Assembly: GCF_900114035.1 (NCBI RefSeq)
Contig: NZ_FORP01000001.1
Span: forward strand, 310,001-374,000
Direction of reading: 5' to 3'
Length of the DNA stretch: 64,000 bases
Source: Amycolatopsis sacchari
Lineage (GTDB): Bacteria > Actinomycetota > Actinomycetes > Mycobacteriales > Pseudonocardiaceae
Shown here one piece after another: positions 1-8,945 of the stretch. Within the stretch, counting starts at the first letter, position 1, and every line of letters starts with the position of its first letter. The notes under the pieces are model-generated. The model searched no databases. It was not told where the DNA came from and saw only the letters and a list, made by a program, of their open reading frames with translations. The translations under genes and the position numbers were made by a program.

Positions 1-511
1 GCCAGGCGCGGCTCGGCGCGCTGGCCGGTCGCGGGGTGGGTTTCCGGCGAGGTTCGCGTTGAGCAGGTCGCGTGGCGGCTTGGCCGCGCCGCGGCAGGCG
101 CCGCTCAGAACGGCCACCGGTCGCGCCGTGGTTTCCTGGCAGCGGGCTCTGCCTTGAGCGGGAGCGGTCCAGCGCCCCGGCCGGGCACGCCTTGGATCCT
201 CGCGACCAGCTTCGCCAGAGCGGGGCCATGTCGGGGCGTGGCCGCCTCGGGCCGGAAGCGACCTACCGAGCGACCACCGGTCGCGCCGCGGATTCCCCGG
301 CGGCGGGCTATGCCTCGCGCGGGTAGCGTGGCCGCCCGGGACCGGGCACGCCGTCAATTCCCGGCGAACAGCGTCGCCTTCAGCTGGGCGTGGCCCGTCC
401 TGTGGCGGGCGCGCGGCTCAGCACCCCGCCCGGGCACGCCCTCGATTCCCCGTGACCAGCCCCGCCTTGAGCAGGTCGCGTGGCCGCCCGGCCCCCTGCC
501 GCAGGCGCGAC
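1..511. repeat. Decayed tandem copies of the lacI 3' end
   Basis: No convincing gene lies here. The stretch is built from degenerate repeats of the 3' end of the LacI gene at 512-1594. The block at 347-392 reads on the minus strand as HAQLKATLFAGN then stop, matching the true C-terminal HIQLKAKLVARE. The block near 430-470 gives LLKAGLVTGNRGRA, and the one near 185-215 gives ALAKLVARIQ. A second part of the unit (GCCACCGGTCGCGCCG-like) recurs at 113-128 and 274-289 and in the gene itself at 522-537. The 65-130 segment resembles 474-540. Copies diverge with distance from the gene. Open frames through this region have no family features and are taken as chance. Confidence 0.7.
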
Positions 512-1594
512 TCAGCGCACAGCCACCGGCCGCGCCGTCGACTCCCTCGCCACCAGCTTGGCCTTCAGCTGGATGTGTTGCGGGGCGCGCCCGGCGCGCT
601 CGCCCTCGATGTGGTCCAGCAGCTGCCTTCCCGCGCGGGCACCGAGGTCATACGTGGGCTGCTCCACGATCGTCAGTTCCGGGCGGACCAGCGTCGTCCA
701 CGGCTCGTCGTCGAAGCCGATCAGGGACAGCTCCTCCGGCATCCGCAGGCCGCGGTCCTGCGCCGCGCGGTAGGCGCCCGACGCGAGGACGTTGTCGGTG
801 CACAGCACGGCCGTCGGCGGGTCGGCCAAATCCAACAGCGACAGCAGGGCGTCGTAGGCGGAACCGCGTTCGTACCGGGCCGGGGCGACCAGCGCCTCGT
901 CGACCTCCACGCCCGCCGCGTCCAGCGCCCGCACGTACCCCCGCAGCCGCACGGCACTCGGGAACAGGCCGCGCCGCCGCGTGCCCGCCCGCAGCCGCGC
1001 CAGCTGGTCGCCCGCCTCCGTGATCACGCCGATCCGCCGGTGCCCCAGCTCCAGCAGGTGCGCCACCGCCTCGGCGGCCGCGTGCTCGTTGTCGATCGTG
1101 ATGCTGTCCGCCTCCGGCACGCCGCTGACCTGCCGGTCGATCAGCACCACCGGCACCCCGGCCTCCATCGCGTGCTTGAGGTGCGTGCCCTCGCCGGGCT
1201 GCGCCGCCGCGACGATCATCCCGTCCACACGCTTCTCCGACATCACCGAGACCGCGCGCTGCTCGGCCGCCAGCGCCCCGCCCGTGTTGGCGAGCAGCAC
1301 CTCGAACCCGGCTGGCTGCGCGACATCCGTGATCCCGCTCAGCGCGGTCGCGAAGAACGGGTTCGCGACGTCGGCGACCACGACGCCGATCGTGTGCGTC
1401 GAGCCCGTGATCATGCTGCGGGCCAGGCCGTTGGGCCGGTACCCCAGCTCGGCCGCCGCCGCGAGCACCCGCTCCCTCGTCCGCTCGCTGACCTGCCCGT
1501 ACCCGCCCAGCGCCCGCCCGGCGGTGGCCGTCGAAACGCCCGCCGCGCGCGCCACGTCGATCAGCGACGGGCTCGCCCCGCCATGGGTCGTCAC
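512..1594 (-). CDS. LacI-family transcriptional regulator
   Basis: This is a one-component repressor of about 360 residues. An N-terminal LacI helix-turn-helix (IDVARAAGVSTATAGRAL, about residues 11-28, then RPNGLARS) is followed by a periplasmic-binding-protein-like sensor domain (IGVVVADVANPFF; GFDDEPWTTLVRPELTIVEQP near the end). I chose the GTG at 1594 because GGGGAGG lies just upstream; a TTG at 1618 is also open but has no ribosome site. It is divergent from hyuA, with two inverted-repeat operators in the shared intergenic region, so it probably represses the hyu operon and may autoregulate. The ligand cannot be told from sequence. Confidence 0.93.
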   Translation of the reverse strand: MTTHGGASPSLIDVARAAGVSTATAGRALGGYGQVSERTRERVLAAAAELGYRPNGLARSMITGSTHTIGVVVADVANPFFATALSGITDVAQPAGFEVLLANTGGALAAEQRAVSVMSEKRVDGMIVAAAQPGEGTHLKHAMEAGVPVVLIDRQVSGVPEADSITIDNEHAAAEAVAHLLELGHRRIGVITEAGDQLARLRAGTRRRGLFPSAVRLRGYVRALDAAGVEVDEALVAPARYERGSAYDALLSLLDLADPPTAVLCTDNVLASGAYRAAQDRGLRMPEELSLIGFDDEPWTTLVRPELTIVEQPTYDLGARAGRQLLDHIEGERAGRAPQHIQLKAKLVARESTARPVAVR

Positions 1595-1636
1595 TGCCGG
1601 CCTCCCCAGTTGACACAACGGTTATCTCCCGAAGTC

Positions 1637-1697
1637 TTGACCGATCGTACTACCGGCTGAGAACCTTCTCATCCAACAGCTACTGAGAAGGTTCTCA
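1637..1697 (+). promoter_or_regulatory. hyu promoter with twin LacI operators
   Basis: Two 14-bp palindromes, TGAGAACCTTCTCA at 1658-1671 and TGAGAAGGTTCTCA at 1684-1697, share the pattern TGAGAA-N2-TTCTCA and are exact reverse complements of each other. Their centres are 26 bp apart. A -35-like TTGACC at 1637-1642 lies 18 bp before GAACCT at 1661-1666, so the first operator would cover the -10 and the second the start of the transcript. The symmetry and location fit the adjacent LacI regulator. The promoter hexamers themselves are weak calls. Confidence 0.72.
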
Positions 1698-1724
1698 CTC
1701 ACGGACTGGCGGAGACCCAAGCAC

Positions 1725-3767
1725 ATGACACTTCGGATCGGCGTCGACACCGGTGGCACGTTCACCGACGTCTGCGCCCTCGACGAGCAGACCGGGCGCT
1801 TCTACGTCCGCAAGGTTTCGAGCACGCCCGACGACCCCGGCCGCGCGATCGTGACGGGCGTGTCCGAGCTGCTGGCCGAGATCGGCGGGCGCGACCTCGC
1901 GGAGGTGGGCTACTTCGCCCACGGCACGACGGTCGGCACGAACGCCCTGCTCACCGGCCGCGGTGCCCGCACCGGCCTGCTCACCACCGCGGGCTTCCGC
2001 GACCTGCTCGAACTCGGCCGCGGCCGCCGGCCGTCGCTGTACGACCTGCAGGCTGACAAGCCCGCCGCGCTCGTCCCGCGTGACCTGCGGCTGGAGGTGG
2101 ACGAGCGGGTGCGCCACGACGGCCGCGTAGAGCAGGCCGTGGACCCCGAGCAGGTCCGCGCGCTGGCGCGGCGGCTGCGCGAGCAGGACGTCGAGGCCGT
2201 CGCCGTCTGCTTCCTCTACAGCTTCGTGCACCCCGAGCACGAACGCGTCGTCGAGCGCATCCTCGCCGAGGAGCTGCCCGGCGTGCACGTGTCGGTGTCC
2301 TCGGCCGTGCTGCCCGAGTTCCGCGAGTACGAGCGACTGTCCACAGTGGTTGTGAACGCCTACATCGGACCGGTCGTGGCGCGGTACCTGGCGCGGCTGC
2401 GGACACGGCTCGGCGAACTCGGCCTGCGGGCGACGCCGCACGTCACGCAGTCCAACGGCGGCATCATCCCGTTCGAGGCGGCCGAGCGGATGCCTTCGCG
2501 CATGGTGCTTTCCGGCCCCAGCACGGGGGTCGTCGGCGCCGCGGAGATCGCCCGCGCGGCGGGTTACCCGGACATCATCACGTTCGACGTCGGCGGCACG
2601 TCCTCGGACGTCTCGCTCGTGCAGGACGGCGTGCCGAAGGTCGCCAACGGCACCGAGATCGACGGCAGGCCGGTGCGGGCGCCCATGCTCGACATCCACA
2701 CCGTGGGCGCCGGCGGCGGCTCGATCGCGTGGATCGACGCGGGTGGCGCGCTCAAGGTCGGCCCGGGCAGCGCAGGGGCTGACCCCGGTCCGGCCTGCTA
2801 CGGGCGCGGCACCGAGCCGACGGTCACCGACGCGAACGTGGTGCTGCAGGTGCTCAACCCCGAGTACCTGCTCGATGGGCAGATGAAGATCGACGCCGGT
2901 GCCGCGCGGGCGGCGGTGTCCACAGTGGCCGGTCCACTGGGCATGGACGTGCTGGACGCCGCGCAGGGCATCGTGCGCGTGATCACCGCGAACATGGCCC
3001 GCGCGATCCGCGTCATCTCCGTGCAGCGCGGCTACGACCCGCGTGACTACGTGCTCGTGCCCTTCGGCGGGGCGGGCCCGCTGCACGCTGTGCGCCTCGC
3101 GCGGGAGCTGGGCATGCGGACGGTGCTGGTGCCCGAAACGCCGGGCGCGCAGTGCGCCGCCGGGCTGCTGATGACCGACATCCGCGCGGACTTCCTGCGC
3201 ACCCACATCGTGCGGCCCGAGGAGTCCGTGGTCTCAGCGGTGTTCGCCGAACTGGAGTCGTCGGCGACGGCGTGGCTCGCGGAGGAGGGCGTACCAGCAG
3301 AGCGTCGCCGCACCGAGCGGTGGGCCGAGATGCGCTACGCGGGGCAGAACTACGAACTGCCCGTGCAGCTGCCCGAGGGCGAGATCACCACGGACACCAT
3401 CAGCCAGCTCGCCAAGCGGTTCGCGGCCGAGCACGAGCGGATGTACGGCTACTCCGCCGAGGAGGAGGTGCAGATCGTCACCTTCCGGCTGCGTGCCGTC
3501 GGCGAGGTCGCCCGCGCCGAACTGCACCGCGCCCCGCTGGGCGACGAGGACCCCTCCGCGGCCGTGTGCGCGACCCGCGAGGTGTACCTGCCCGAAAGCG
3601 GCGGGTTCACCGAATGCCCGGTGTACGACCGCAGGCGGCTGACGCCGGGTAACCGGATCGAAGGCCCCGCGATCGTCGAGCAGATGGACACCACGACGCT
3701 GCTGCTGCCTGGGGACGTGGCCGTGGTGGACGAGCTGCGCAACCTGGTCGTGACGGTGGGCGCATGA
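1725..3767 (+). CDS. hyuA: Hydantoinase/5-oxoprolinase subunit A
   Basis: ATP-dependent amidohydrolase A subunit (HyuA / N-methylhydantoinase A family, 680 residues, normal length). It shows the N-terminal nucleotide-binding signature DTGGTFTDV (about residues 8-16), GTTVGTNALL near 67, and FDVGGTSSDVSL in the central domain, as in the acetate/sugar kinase-like fold. Known members use ATP to open 5-oxoproline, hydantoin or related cyclic amides together with a B subunit. The next gene is that B subunit, overlapping by stop/start. The actual substrate cannot be deduced. GGAG at 1711-1714 supports the ATG. It is the first gene of the LacI-controlled operon. Confidence 0.95.
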   Translation: MTLRIGVDTGGTFTDVCALDEQTGRFYVRKVSSTPDDPGRAIVTGVSELLAEIGGRDLAEVGYFAHGTTVGTNALLTGRGARTGLLTTAGFRDLLELGRGRRPSLYDLQADKPAALVPRDLRLEVDERVRHDGRVEQAVDPEQVRALARRLREQDVEAVAVCFLYSFVHPEHERVVERILAEELPGVHVSVSSAVLPEFREYERLSTVVVNAYIGPVVARYLARLRTRLGELGLRATPHVTQSNGGIIPFEAAERMPSRMVLSGPSTGVVGAAEIARAAGYPDIITFDVGGTSSDVSLVQDGVPKVANGTEIDGRPVRAPMLDIHTVGAGGGSIAWIDAGGALKVGPGSAGADPGPACYGRGTEPTVTDANVVLQVLNPEYLLDGQMKIDAGAARAAVSTVAGPLGMDVLDAAQGIVRVITANMARAIRVISVQRGYDPRDYVLVPFGGAGPLHAVRLARELGMRTVLVPETPGAQCAAGLLMTDIRADFLRTHIVRPEESVVSAVFAELESSATAWLAEEGVPAERRRTERWAEMRYAGQNYELPVQLPEGEITTDTISQLAKRFAAEHERMYGYSAEEEVQIVTFRLRAVGEVARAELHRAPLGDEDPSAAVCATREVYLPESGGFTECPVYDRRRLTPGNRIEGPAIVEQMDTTTLLLPGDVAVVDELRNLVVTVGA

Positions 3768-3787
3768 CCGACACAGGAAGGAAAACC

Positions 3788-5416
3788 ATGCAGGACCCCG
3801 TGCTGGTCGAGGTGATCGGCTCCGCGCTGTCGTCCATCGTGGAGGAAATGGGCGAGACGCTCGTGCGGGCGGCCTACTCCACCAACATCAAGGAGCGGCG
3901 GGACTGCACCGCGTCGGTGTTCGACGCCCGCGGCCGGATGCTGGCCCAGGACGAGGGCGGCTCGCCGCTGCACCTCGGTTCGCTGATGGGCATCGTCGAC
4001 GAGATCACCCGGCGGTACCCGGCGGGCACGATCGAAGAGGGCGACACGTTCATCGGCAACGACCCGTTCACCGGCGGCGGCTCGCACCTGCCCGACATCG
4101 TGCTGGTGTCGCCGGTGTTCCTGGACGGCGAGATCAGCGCGTGGGTGGCGAACCTGGCGCACCACGCGGACTTCGGCGACCGCGGGCACGCGCACATCTT
4201 CCAGGAGGGCCTGCGCATCCCGCCGGTGCGGCTGATGCGCCGCGGCGAGCTGCAGAACGACCTGTTCGAGCTGATCCTGCTCAACTGCCAGGTGCCGCAC
4301 GAGCGCCGGGCGGACCTGCGGGCGCAGCTGGCGGCGAACCGGCTCGCCGTCACCCGCTTCACCGAGCTGGCCGGCCGCTACGGCCGCGAGACGCTGGTGG
4401 CGGCGGGGGAGGCGCTGCTGGACTACACCGAACGCCGGACGCGCGCGGCGATCGCCAAGGTGCCCGACGGCACGTACACCTTCACCGACAAGTTCGACTG
4501 CCCTGAGCTGGACGACGAACTGGACCTCGGCGTGACGTTGACCGTGCGCGGCGAGGAGGTGTCCTTCGACTTCACCGCCCCGGCGCAGGTCAGGGCGAGC
4601 GTGAACGTCGTGTGGACGGCGCTGCACGCGGCCGTCTACTACTCGCTGAAGACGCTGGTGGACCCGGACATCATCCCGAACGCGGGGCTGCACCGGCCGG
4701 TCACGATCAACGCCCCGCGCGGTTCGGTGCTCAACTGCGTCGAGCCCGCCGCGGTCAACGGCCGCAGCGAGACCTGCCAGCGCGTGGTGGACCTGATCCA
4801 CGGCGCGCTCGCGGCCGCCGTGCCGGAGACCGTCACCGCGGCGAGCAACGGCGCGAACACCGGTGTGCACTTCTCCGGCACGGACTCGCGCAGCGGCCGC
4901 TACTTCGTCTACCTGGAGACGATCGGCGGCGGCTGCGGGGCCCGGCTGGGCAAGGACGGCATGGACGGCGTCCAGGTGCACATGACCAACACCAGCAACC
5001 TACCGGTGGAGGCGCTGGAAACCGAGTACCCGCTGATGGTCGAGGAGTACGCGCTCGTCGACGACTCGGGCGGCGACGGGCGCACGCGTGGTGGCATGGG
5101 CATCCGGCGCACGGTCCGCGTCGAGGAGGCCGACGTGCACTTCTGGCTCGACACGTCGCGGCAGCGTTCGAAGCCGTGGGGTCTGTTCGGCGGCGGCCCG
5201 GGCGCGAGTGCGGCGGTCGAGCTTTCCGAAGGGGCGCAACCGATTTCGCACGGCTACACGCGGCTGCAGCCGGGCGACCGGGTGTCCGTCGTGACGGCGG
5301 GCGCGGGTGGCTACGGGCTGCCGGAGGAGCGTGACCCGGAGCAGGTGCGCCGGGACGTGGCCGAGGGGCGGATCTCCGCCGAGCGCGCCCGCGAGGTGTA
5401 CGGGGTGGAGCCGTGA
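3788..5416 (+). CDS. hyuB: Hydantoinase/5-oxoprolinase subunit B
   Basis: HyuB-family subunit, about 542 residues. Typical motifs are NDPFTGGGSHLPDI near residue 87 and the metal-site-like LAHHADFGD near 120. In this family A and B subunits form the ATP-dependent oxoprolinase/hydantoinase complex. I prefer the ATG at 3788, preceded by AGGAAGGA at 3775-3782. An ATG at 3764 that overlaps the hyuA stop would add eight residues. The gene is translationally tied to hyuA and ends overlapping the next GTG, so the three are one transcript. Confidence 0.95.
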   Translation: MQDPVLVEVIGSALSSIVEEMGETLVRAAYSTNIKERRDCTASVFDARGRMLAQDEGGSPLHLGSLMGIVDEITRRYPAGTIEEGDTFIGNDPFTGGGSHLPDIVLVSPVFLDGEISAWVANLAHHADFGDRGHAHIFQEGLRIPPVRLMRRGELQNDLFELILLNCQVPHERRADLRAQLAANRLAVTRFTELAGRYGRETLVAAGEALLDYTERRTRAAIAKVPDGTYTFTDKFDCPELDDELDLGVTLTVRGEEVSFDFTAPAQVRASVNVVWTALHAAVYYSLKTLVDPDIIPNAGLHRPVTINAPRGSVLNCVEPAAVNGRSETCQRVVDLIHGALAAAVPETVTAASNGANTGVHFSGTDSRSGRYFVYLETIGGGCGARLGKDGMDGVQVHMTNTSNLPVEALETEYPLMVEEYALVDDSGGDGRTRGGMGIRRTVRVEEADVHFWLDTSRQRSKPWGLFGGGPGASAAVELSEGAQPISHGYTRLQPGDRVSVVTAGAGGYGLPEERDPEQVRRDVAEGRISAERAREVYGVEP

Positions 5417-6435
5417 TCCGGACCGCCGTGCTCGGGTTCGGGGTGTCGGGGCGGATCTTCCACGCCCCGTTCCTCGAACACGACGAGCACTACTCGCTGG
5501 ACTTCATCGTCACCGGAAACCCGCAGCGCGCCGAGCAAGCCGCGGCGGAGTATCCGAAAGCGACAGTCCTTTCCGGACCAGGCGAGTTGTTCGAGCACGC
5601 CGGGGAGGTCGACCTCGTGGTGCTCGGCACCCCACCGGGCACACACGCCGAGCTGGCCTCGACGGCACTGGACCACGGACTGCACGTCGTGGTGGACAAG
5701 CCGTTCGTGCCCTCCAGCGAGCAGGGGACCGTGTTGATCGAGCGGGCCCGTCAGGCCGGCCGCGTGCTGACGGTGTTCCAGAACCGGCGCTGGGACGGCG
5801 ATTTCCTGACCCTGCGGCGGCTGGTCGACAACGGCGAGCTGGGCGAGGTGTACACGTTCGAGTCCCGGTTCGAGTGGTGGAAGCCGCAGGGGCCGCGTGA
5901 CTGGAAGGCCCGCACCCCGGTGGCCGAGGGCGGCGGCATCCTGTTCGACCTCGGCACGCACCTGATCGACCAGGCCGTCCAGCTGTTCGGGCCGGTCGAG
6001 CGGCTGTGGGCCGACCTGGCCCACCGCGGCGCGGGGGAGGCGGACGACGACAGCGTCGTCGTGCTCACCCACGCGGGCGGGACGCGCTCGCGGCTGGTCA
6101 TGTCCGGTCTCGCCGCGCTGCCCGCGCCCCGGTTCCACGTGCTCGGCTCGAAGGCCGGGTACACGAAATGGGGCCTGGACCCGCAGGAACCGGCGCTCAT
6201 CGGCGGTGCTCGGCCCGGCGATCCCGGCTTCGGGCAGGAGCCTCGCGACAACTGGGGCACGCTCGGCGTGCGCGGCGAGACGCACGTGGTCGAGCCGGAA
6301 CCGGGGGACTACGGCGCGTTCTACCGGCTGCTCGTTCCGGCCCTGCGTGGCGAAGCCGCCCCGCCGGTGGACCCGGCCGACGCGGTCGAGGTCCTGAAGC
6401 TCATCGAGCGGGCACACGAATCGTCCCCGCTGTGA
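5413..6435 (+). CDS. Gfo/Idh/MocA-family oxidoreductase
   Basis: NAD(P)-dependent dehydrogenase of 340 residues. A Rossmann start (VLGFGVSGRIFH, residues 6-17) is followed by the family's catalytic-lysine region in the variant form VVDKPF near residue 96, and a C-terminal alpha/beta domain with GGGILFDLGTHLIDQ. It resembles the YdgJ/IolW branch that oxidises or reduces polyols and keto-sugars. The GTG start overlaps the hyuB stop by four bases, so it belongs to the operon. Its role beside an oxoprolinase is unknown. Confidence 0.9.
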   Translation: MIRTAVLGFGVSGRIFHAPFLEHDEHYSLDFIVTGNPQRAEQAAAEYPKATVLSGPGELFEHAGEVDLVVLGTPPGTHAELASTALDHGLHVVVDKPFVPSSEQGTVLIERARQAGRVLTVFQNRRWDGDFLTLRRLVDNGELGEVYTFESRFEWWKPQGPRDWKARTPVAEGGGILFDLGTHLIDQAVQLFGPVERLWADLAHRGAGEADDDSVVVLTHAGGTRSRLVMSGLAALPAPRFHVLGSKAGYTKWGLDPQEPALIGGARPGDPGFGQEPRDNWGTLGVRGETHVVEPEPGDYGAFYRLLVPALRGEAAPPVDPADAVEVLKLIERAHESSPL

Positions 6436-6470
6436 CGAACCGACACGAAGAAGAAGGTGGATTCTTTCCG

Positions 6471-7592
6471 ATGACCGCAGGCAACGCACGGGCCGAGCAC
6501 GTGGTCGTGGTGGGCGGGGGCATCCTCGGCGTCTCCACGGCGACGCACCTGCAGCGCGACGGCGCGCGGGTGGTGCTGGTGACCGAGGGCGAACTGGCCG
6601 ACGGGGCCTCGGGGCGGTCGCTGGCGTGGCTGAACTCCGCGGGGTCCCGCTCGGCGGCCTACCACGCGCTGCGGGTCGCCGGTATCGACCGGTACCGCAC
6701 GTTGTTCGCCGCCGATCCCGCGCGGGAGTGGCTGCGTTTCGACGGGGCGCTGTTCTGGTCCGCCGACCCGGCGAAGGCGCGGGAGCGGCACGGGGCCGAG
6801 GTCGAGCACGGCTACGACTCGAAGCTGCTCACCCCCGCCGAGGCCGCCGAGGCGGTGCCCGGCGTGGACGCCGCCGCGATTCCAGAAGCGGCGGTGCACA
6901 ACCCCGGCGAGGGCTGGGTTTCCCTGCCGCACCTGATCGACCACCTCGTGGCCGAGTTCACCAGCCTCGGCGGCGAGGTCGTCACCGGTGCGGGCCGCGC
7001 GAGTGTCACGACGGCCGACGGCGTGGCTACCGGGGTCACCACCACCGGCGGGCAGCGGTTCGAGGCCGACGCCGTCGTCGTGGCGTGCGGCGCGGCGACC
7101 CCGGCGGTCGTCGCCGAGCTCGGAGTGTCCATTCCGGACGGTTCGCCGTTGTCGATGCTCGTGGTGACCGAACCGGTCGAGACGGAGATGCGGGCGGTGC
7201 TCAACACGCCCCGCGCCGCGCTGCGTCCCAACCCGGGCAACACTTTCGCGCTCGACCAGGACTGGTACTCCGACCGCATCACCGAGGCCGAGGACGGCAC
7301 GTGCACCATCGACGAGTCGGTGGTGAAGGAACTCGTCGCCGAGGGCTCGGCCCTGCTCGACGGCGACGTCGAGCTGACCGCGACGTCCTGGCGCCTCGGC
7401 CGCAAGCCCATCCCCGGCGACGGCGAGCCCGTGTTCGGCGAGCTGTCCGCCGTGCCGCGCTGCTTCGTCGCCTTCACCCACTCCGGCGCCACGCTCGGCC
7501 TCATCGCCGGTGAGCTGCTCGCCGGTGAGATCCGCACCGGCACCCCCCACCCCATGCTCGAACCGTTCCGCCCGGAACGCTTCCAGCGCTGA
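6471..7592 (+). CDS. FAD-dependent DAO-family oxidoreductase
   Basis: About 373 residues. The N-terminal dinucleotide-binding motif VVVGGGILGVSTATHL, followed by the strand VVLVTE, marks a D-amino-acid-oxidase/glycine-oxidase-type flavoenzyme. The C-terminal region (LGRKPIPGDGEPVFGEL, then FTHSGATLGLIAGELLAGE) closes the FAD site as in DadA/ThiO relatives. Such enzymes oxidise amines or amino acids. The ATG at 6471 starts exactly at the Rossmann domain. In the operon it could oxidise the product released by the hydantoinase or gamma-glutamyltransferase-like enzyme; that link is inference. Confidence 0.9.
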   Translation: MTAGNARAEHVVVVGGGILGVSTATHLQRDGARVVLVTEGELADGASGRSLAWLNSAGSRSAAYHALRVAGIDRYRTLFAADPAREWLRFDGALFWSADPAKARERHGAEVEHGYDSKLLTPAEAAEAVPGVDAAAIPEAAVHNPGEGWVSLPHLIDHLVAEFTSLGGEVVTGAGRASVTTADGVATGVTTTGGQRFEADAVVVACGAATPAVVAELGVSIPDGSPLSMLVVTEPVETEMRAVLNTPRAALRPNPGNTFALDQDWYSDRITEAEDGTCTIDESVVKELVAEGSALLDGDVELTATSWRLGRKPIPGDGEPVFGELSAVPRCFVAFTHSGATLGLIAGELLAGEIRTGTPHPMLEPFRPERFQR

Positions 7593-7610
7593 CTTGTGCG
7601 AGGAGATCCG

Positions 7611-8945
7611 TTGACCGACAACGACATCCGGGAGACCACGCGGGAGCCCGCCGGGGACGTCCGCTCACGGCGGAAGGTGCTCCTGTCCGCGATGCTCGGC
7701 AACGTCGTCGAGTACTACGACTTCGGCCTCTACGGCACGCTGGCGGTCATCATCTCCCGCCAGTTCTTCCCGACCGGCAACTCGGTGGCGGCGCTGCTGT
7801 CCACCTACGCCGGGCTGGTGCTGTCCTACGCGCTGCGGCCGGTCGCGGCGATGGTGCTCGGCCCGCTGGCCGACATCAAGGGCCGCCGGTGGGTGCTGCT
7901 GTTCACGATCGCGGTGATGAGCGTGGGCACGGCGGGCATCGGCCTGCTGCCCACCTACGCCGCGATCGGCATCGCCGCGCCGGTGATCCTGCTGCTGTGC
8001 CGGATGCTGCAGGGCGTCGGCGCGAGCGTGGAGTACACCACGGCCGCGAACTTCATCTTCGAGCACGAGCGCGGCAACCGGCGCAACTACCTGGCCGGGC
8101 TGTCGGTGGCGTCCACCTCGGTCGGCCCGCTGCTCGCGACGCTGGTGTCCTACCTGGTGATCTCGCTGATGCCGGCGCAGGCGTTCAACGACTGGGGCTG
8201 GCGCATCCCGTTCCTGCTGGCGATCCCGATGGCGCTGATCGGCATCTACATCCGCCGCCACGTCGAGGAGACCCCGCAGTTCCAGGAGCTGGCCGCGGCA
8301 GCCGAGCGCACCAAGGTCAAGCAGACGCCGTTCCGCACCGCGGTGCGGGACCACTGGGGCGCGATGCTGCGCGCGATCGGCCTGGGTGCCGGGCAGCGCA
8401 TCGGCTCGTTCGTGATCCAGGCCTACTTCGTCACCGCGATGGTCAAGGCCGGGTTCGCCGAGAACAACGCGCTGCTGGCCTCGCTGCTCACCTACGCGAT
8501 CGGGCCGGTCCCCGCGATCTGGGGCGGCAAGCTCGCCGACCGCTACGGCGCGCGGATCCCGCTGGTCGTCGGCTACGGGCTGTTCGTCGTGCTGACCGTG
8601 CCGACGTTCCTGGCGATCGGCTCGGGTTCGCTCGCGCTGGCGGTGGTCGCGGTCGTGGCGTTCACGTTCATCAACAACTTCGTCGGCGCCCCGCTGACGA
8701 CGGCGTACGTGATGAGCTTCCCGGCCGAGGTGCGGGCGAGCGCGTCCGCGCTGAACTACAACATCGGCACCACCGCGCTCGGCTCGACCGCGGGCCTGGT
8801 CGCGGTGTGGCTGTTCGACCTCACCGGTACCAACGCCACGTTCGGCTGGTACATGACCGGGTTCTGCGTGCTGTCGATCCTGGTGGCCCTGTTCGCGATG
8901 CCCGCCGCGGTGGACGAGCAGCGCCGCAAGGCGCGGACGGCGTGA
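7611..8945 (+). CDS. MFS transporter, metabolite:H+ symporter (MHS) family
   Basis: A twelve-helix major facilitator of about 444 residues. The start SAMLGNVVEYYDFGLYG and the loop GPLADIKGRRWVL are hallmarks of the MHS branch (ProP, KgtP, ShiA, CitA relatives), which takes up carboxylates, betaines or aromatic acids with protons. The TTG at 7611 is favoured by AGGAGAT just upstream; a GTG at 7596 is also open. It lies 18 bp after the DAO gene and overlaps the next gene by one base, so it is very likely the uptake system for the operon's substrate. Confidence 0.9.
   Translation: MTDNDIRETTREPAGDVRSRRKVLLSAMLGNVVEYYDFGLYGTLAVIISRQFFPTGNSVAALLSTYAGLVLSYALRPVAAMVLGPLADIKGRRWVLLFTIAVMSVGTAGIGLLPTYAAIGIAAPVILLLCRMLQGVGASVEYTTAANFIFEHERGNRRNYLAGLSVASTSVGPLLATLVSYLVISLMPAQAFNDWGWRIPFLLAIPMALIGIYIRRHVEETPQFQELAAAAERTKVKQTPFRTAVRDHWGAMLRAIGLGAGQRIGSFVIQAYFVTAMVKAGFAENNALLASLLTYAIGPVPAIWGGKLADRYGARIPLVVGYGLFVVLTVPTFLAIGSGSLALAVVAVVAFTFINNFVGAPLTTAYVMSFPAEVRASASALNYNIGTTALGSTAGLVAVWLFDLTGTNATFGWYMTGFCVLSILVALFAMPAAVDEQRRKARTA

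Noticed and set aside
1-511. Possible CRISPR array or clustered regulatory repeats
   Set aside because: Repeat units are long, degenerate and unevenly spaced, and match the end of the neighbouring gene. There are no uniform short repeats with unique spacers.
154-1660. Several overlapping plus-strand open frames across the first 1.6 kb
   Set aside because: They are antisense to the LacI gene or lie in the repeat region; their products are low-complexity Arg/Pro/Ala strings with no family signature.
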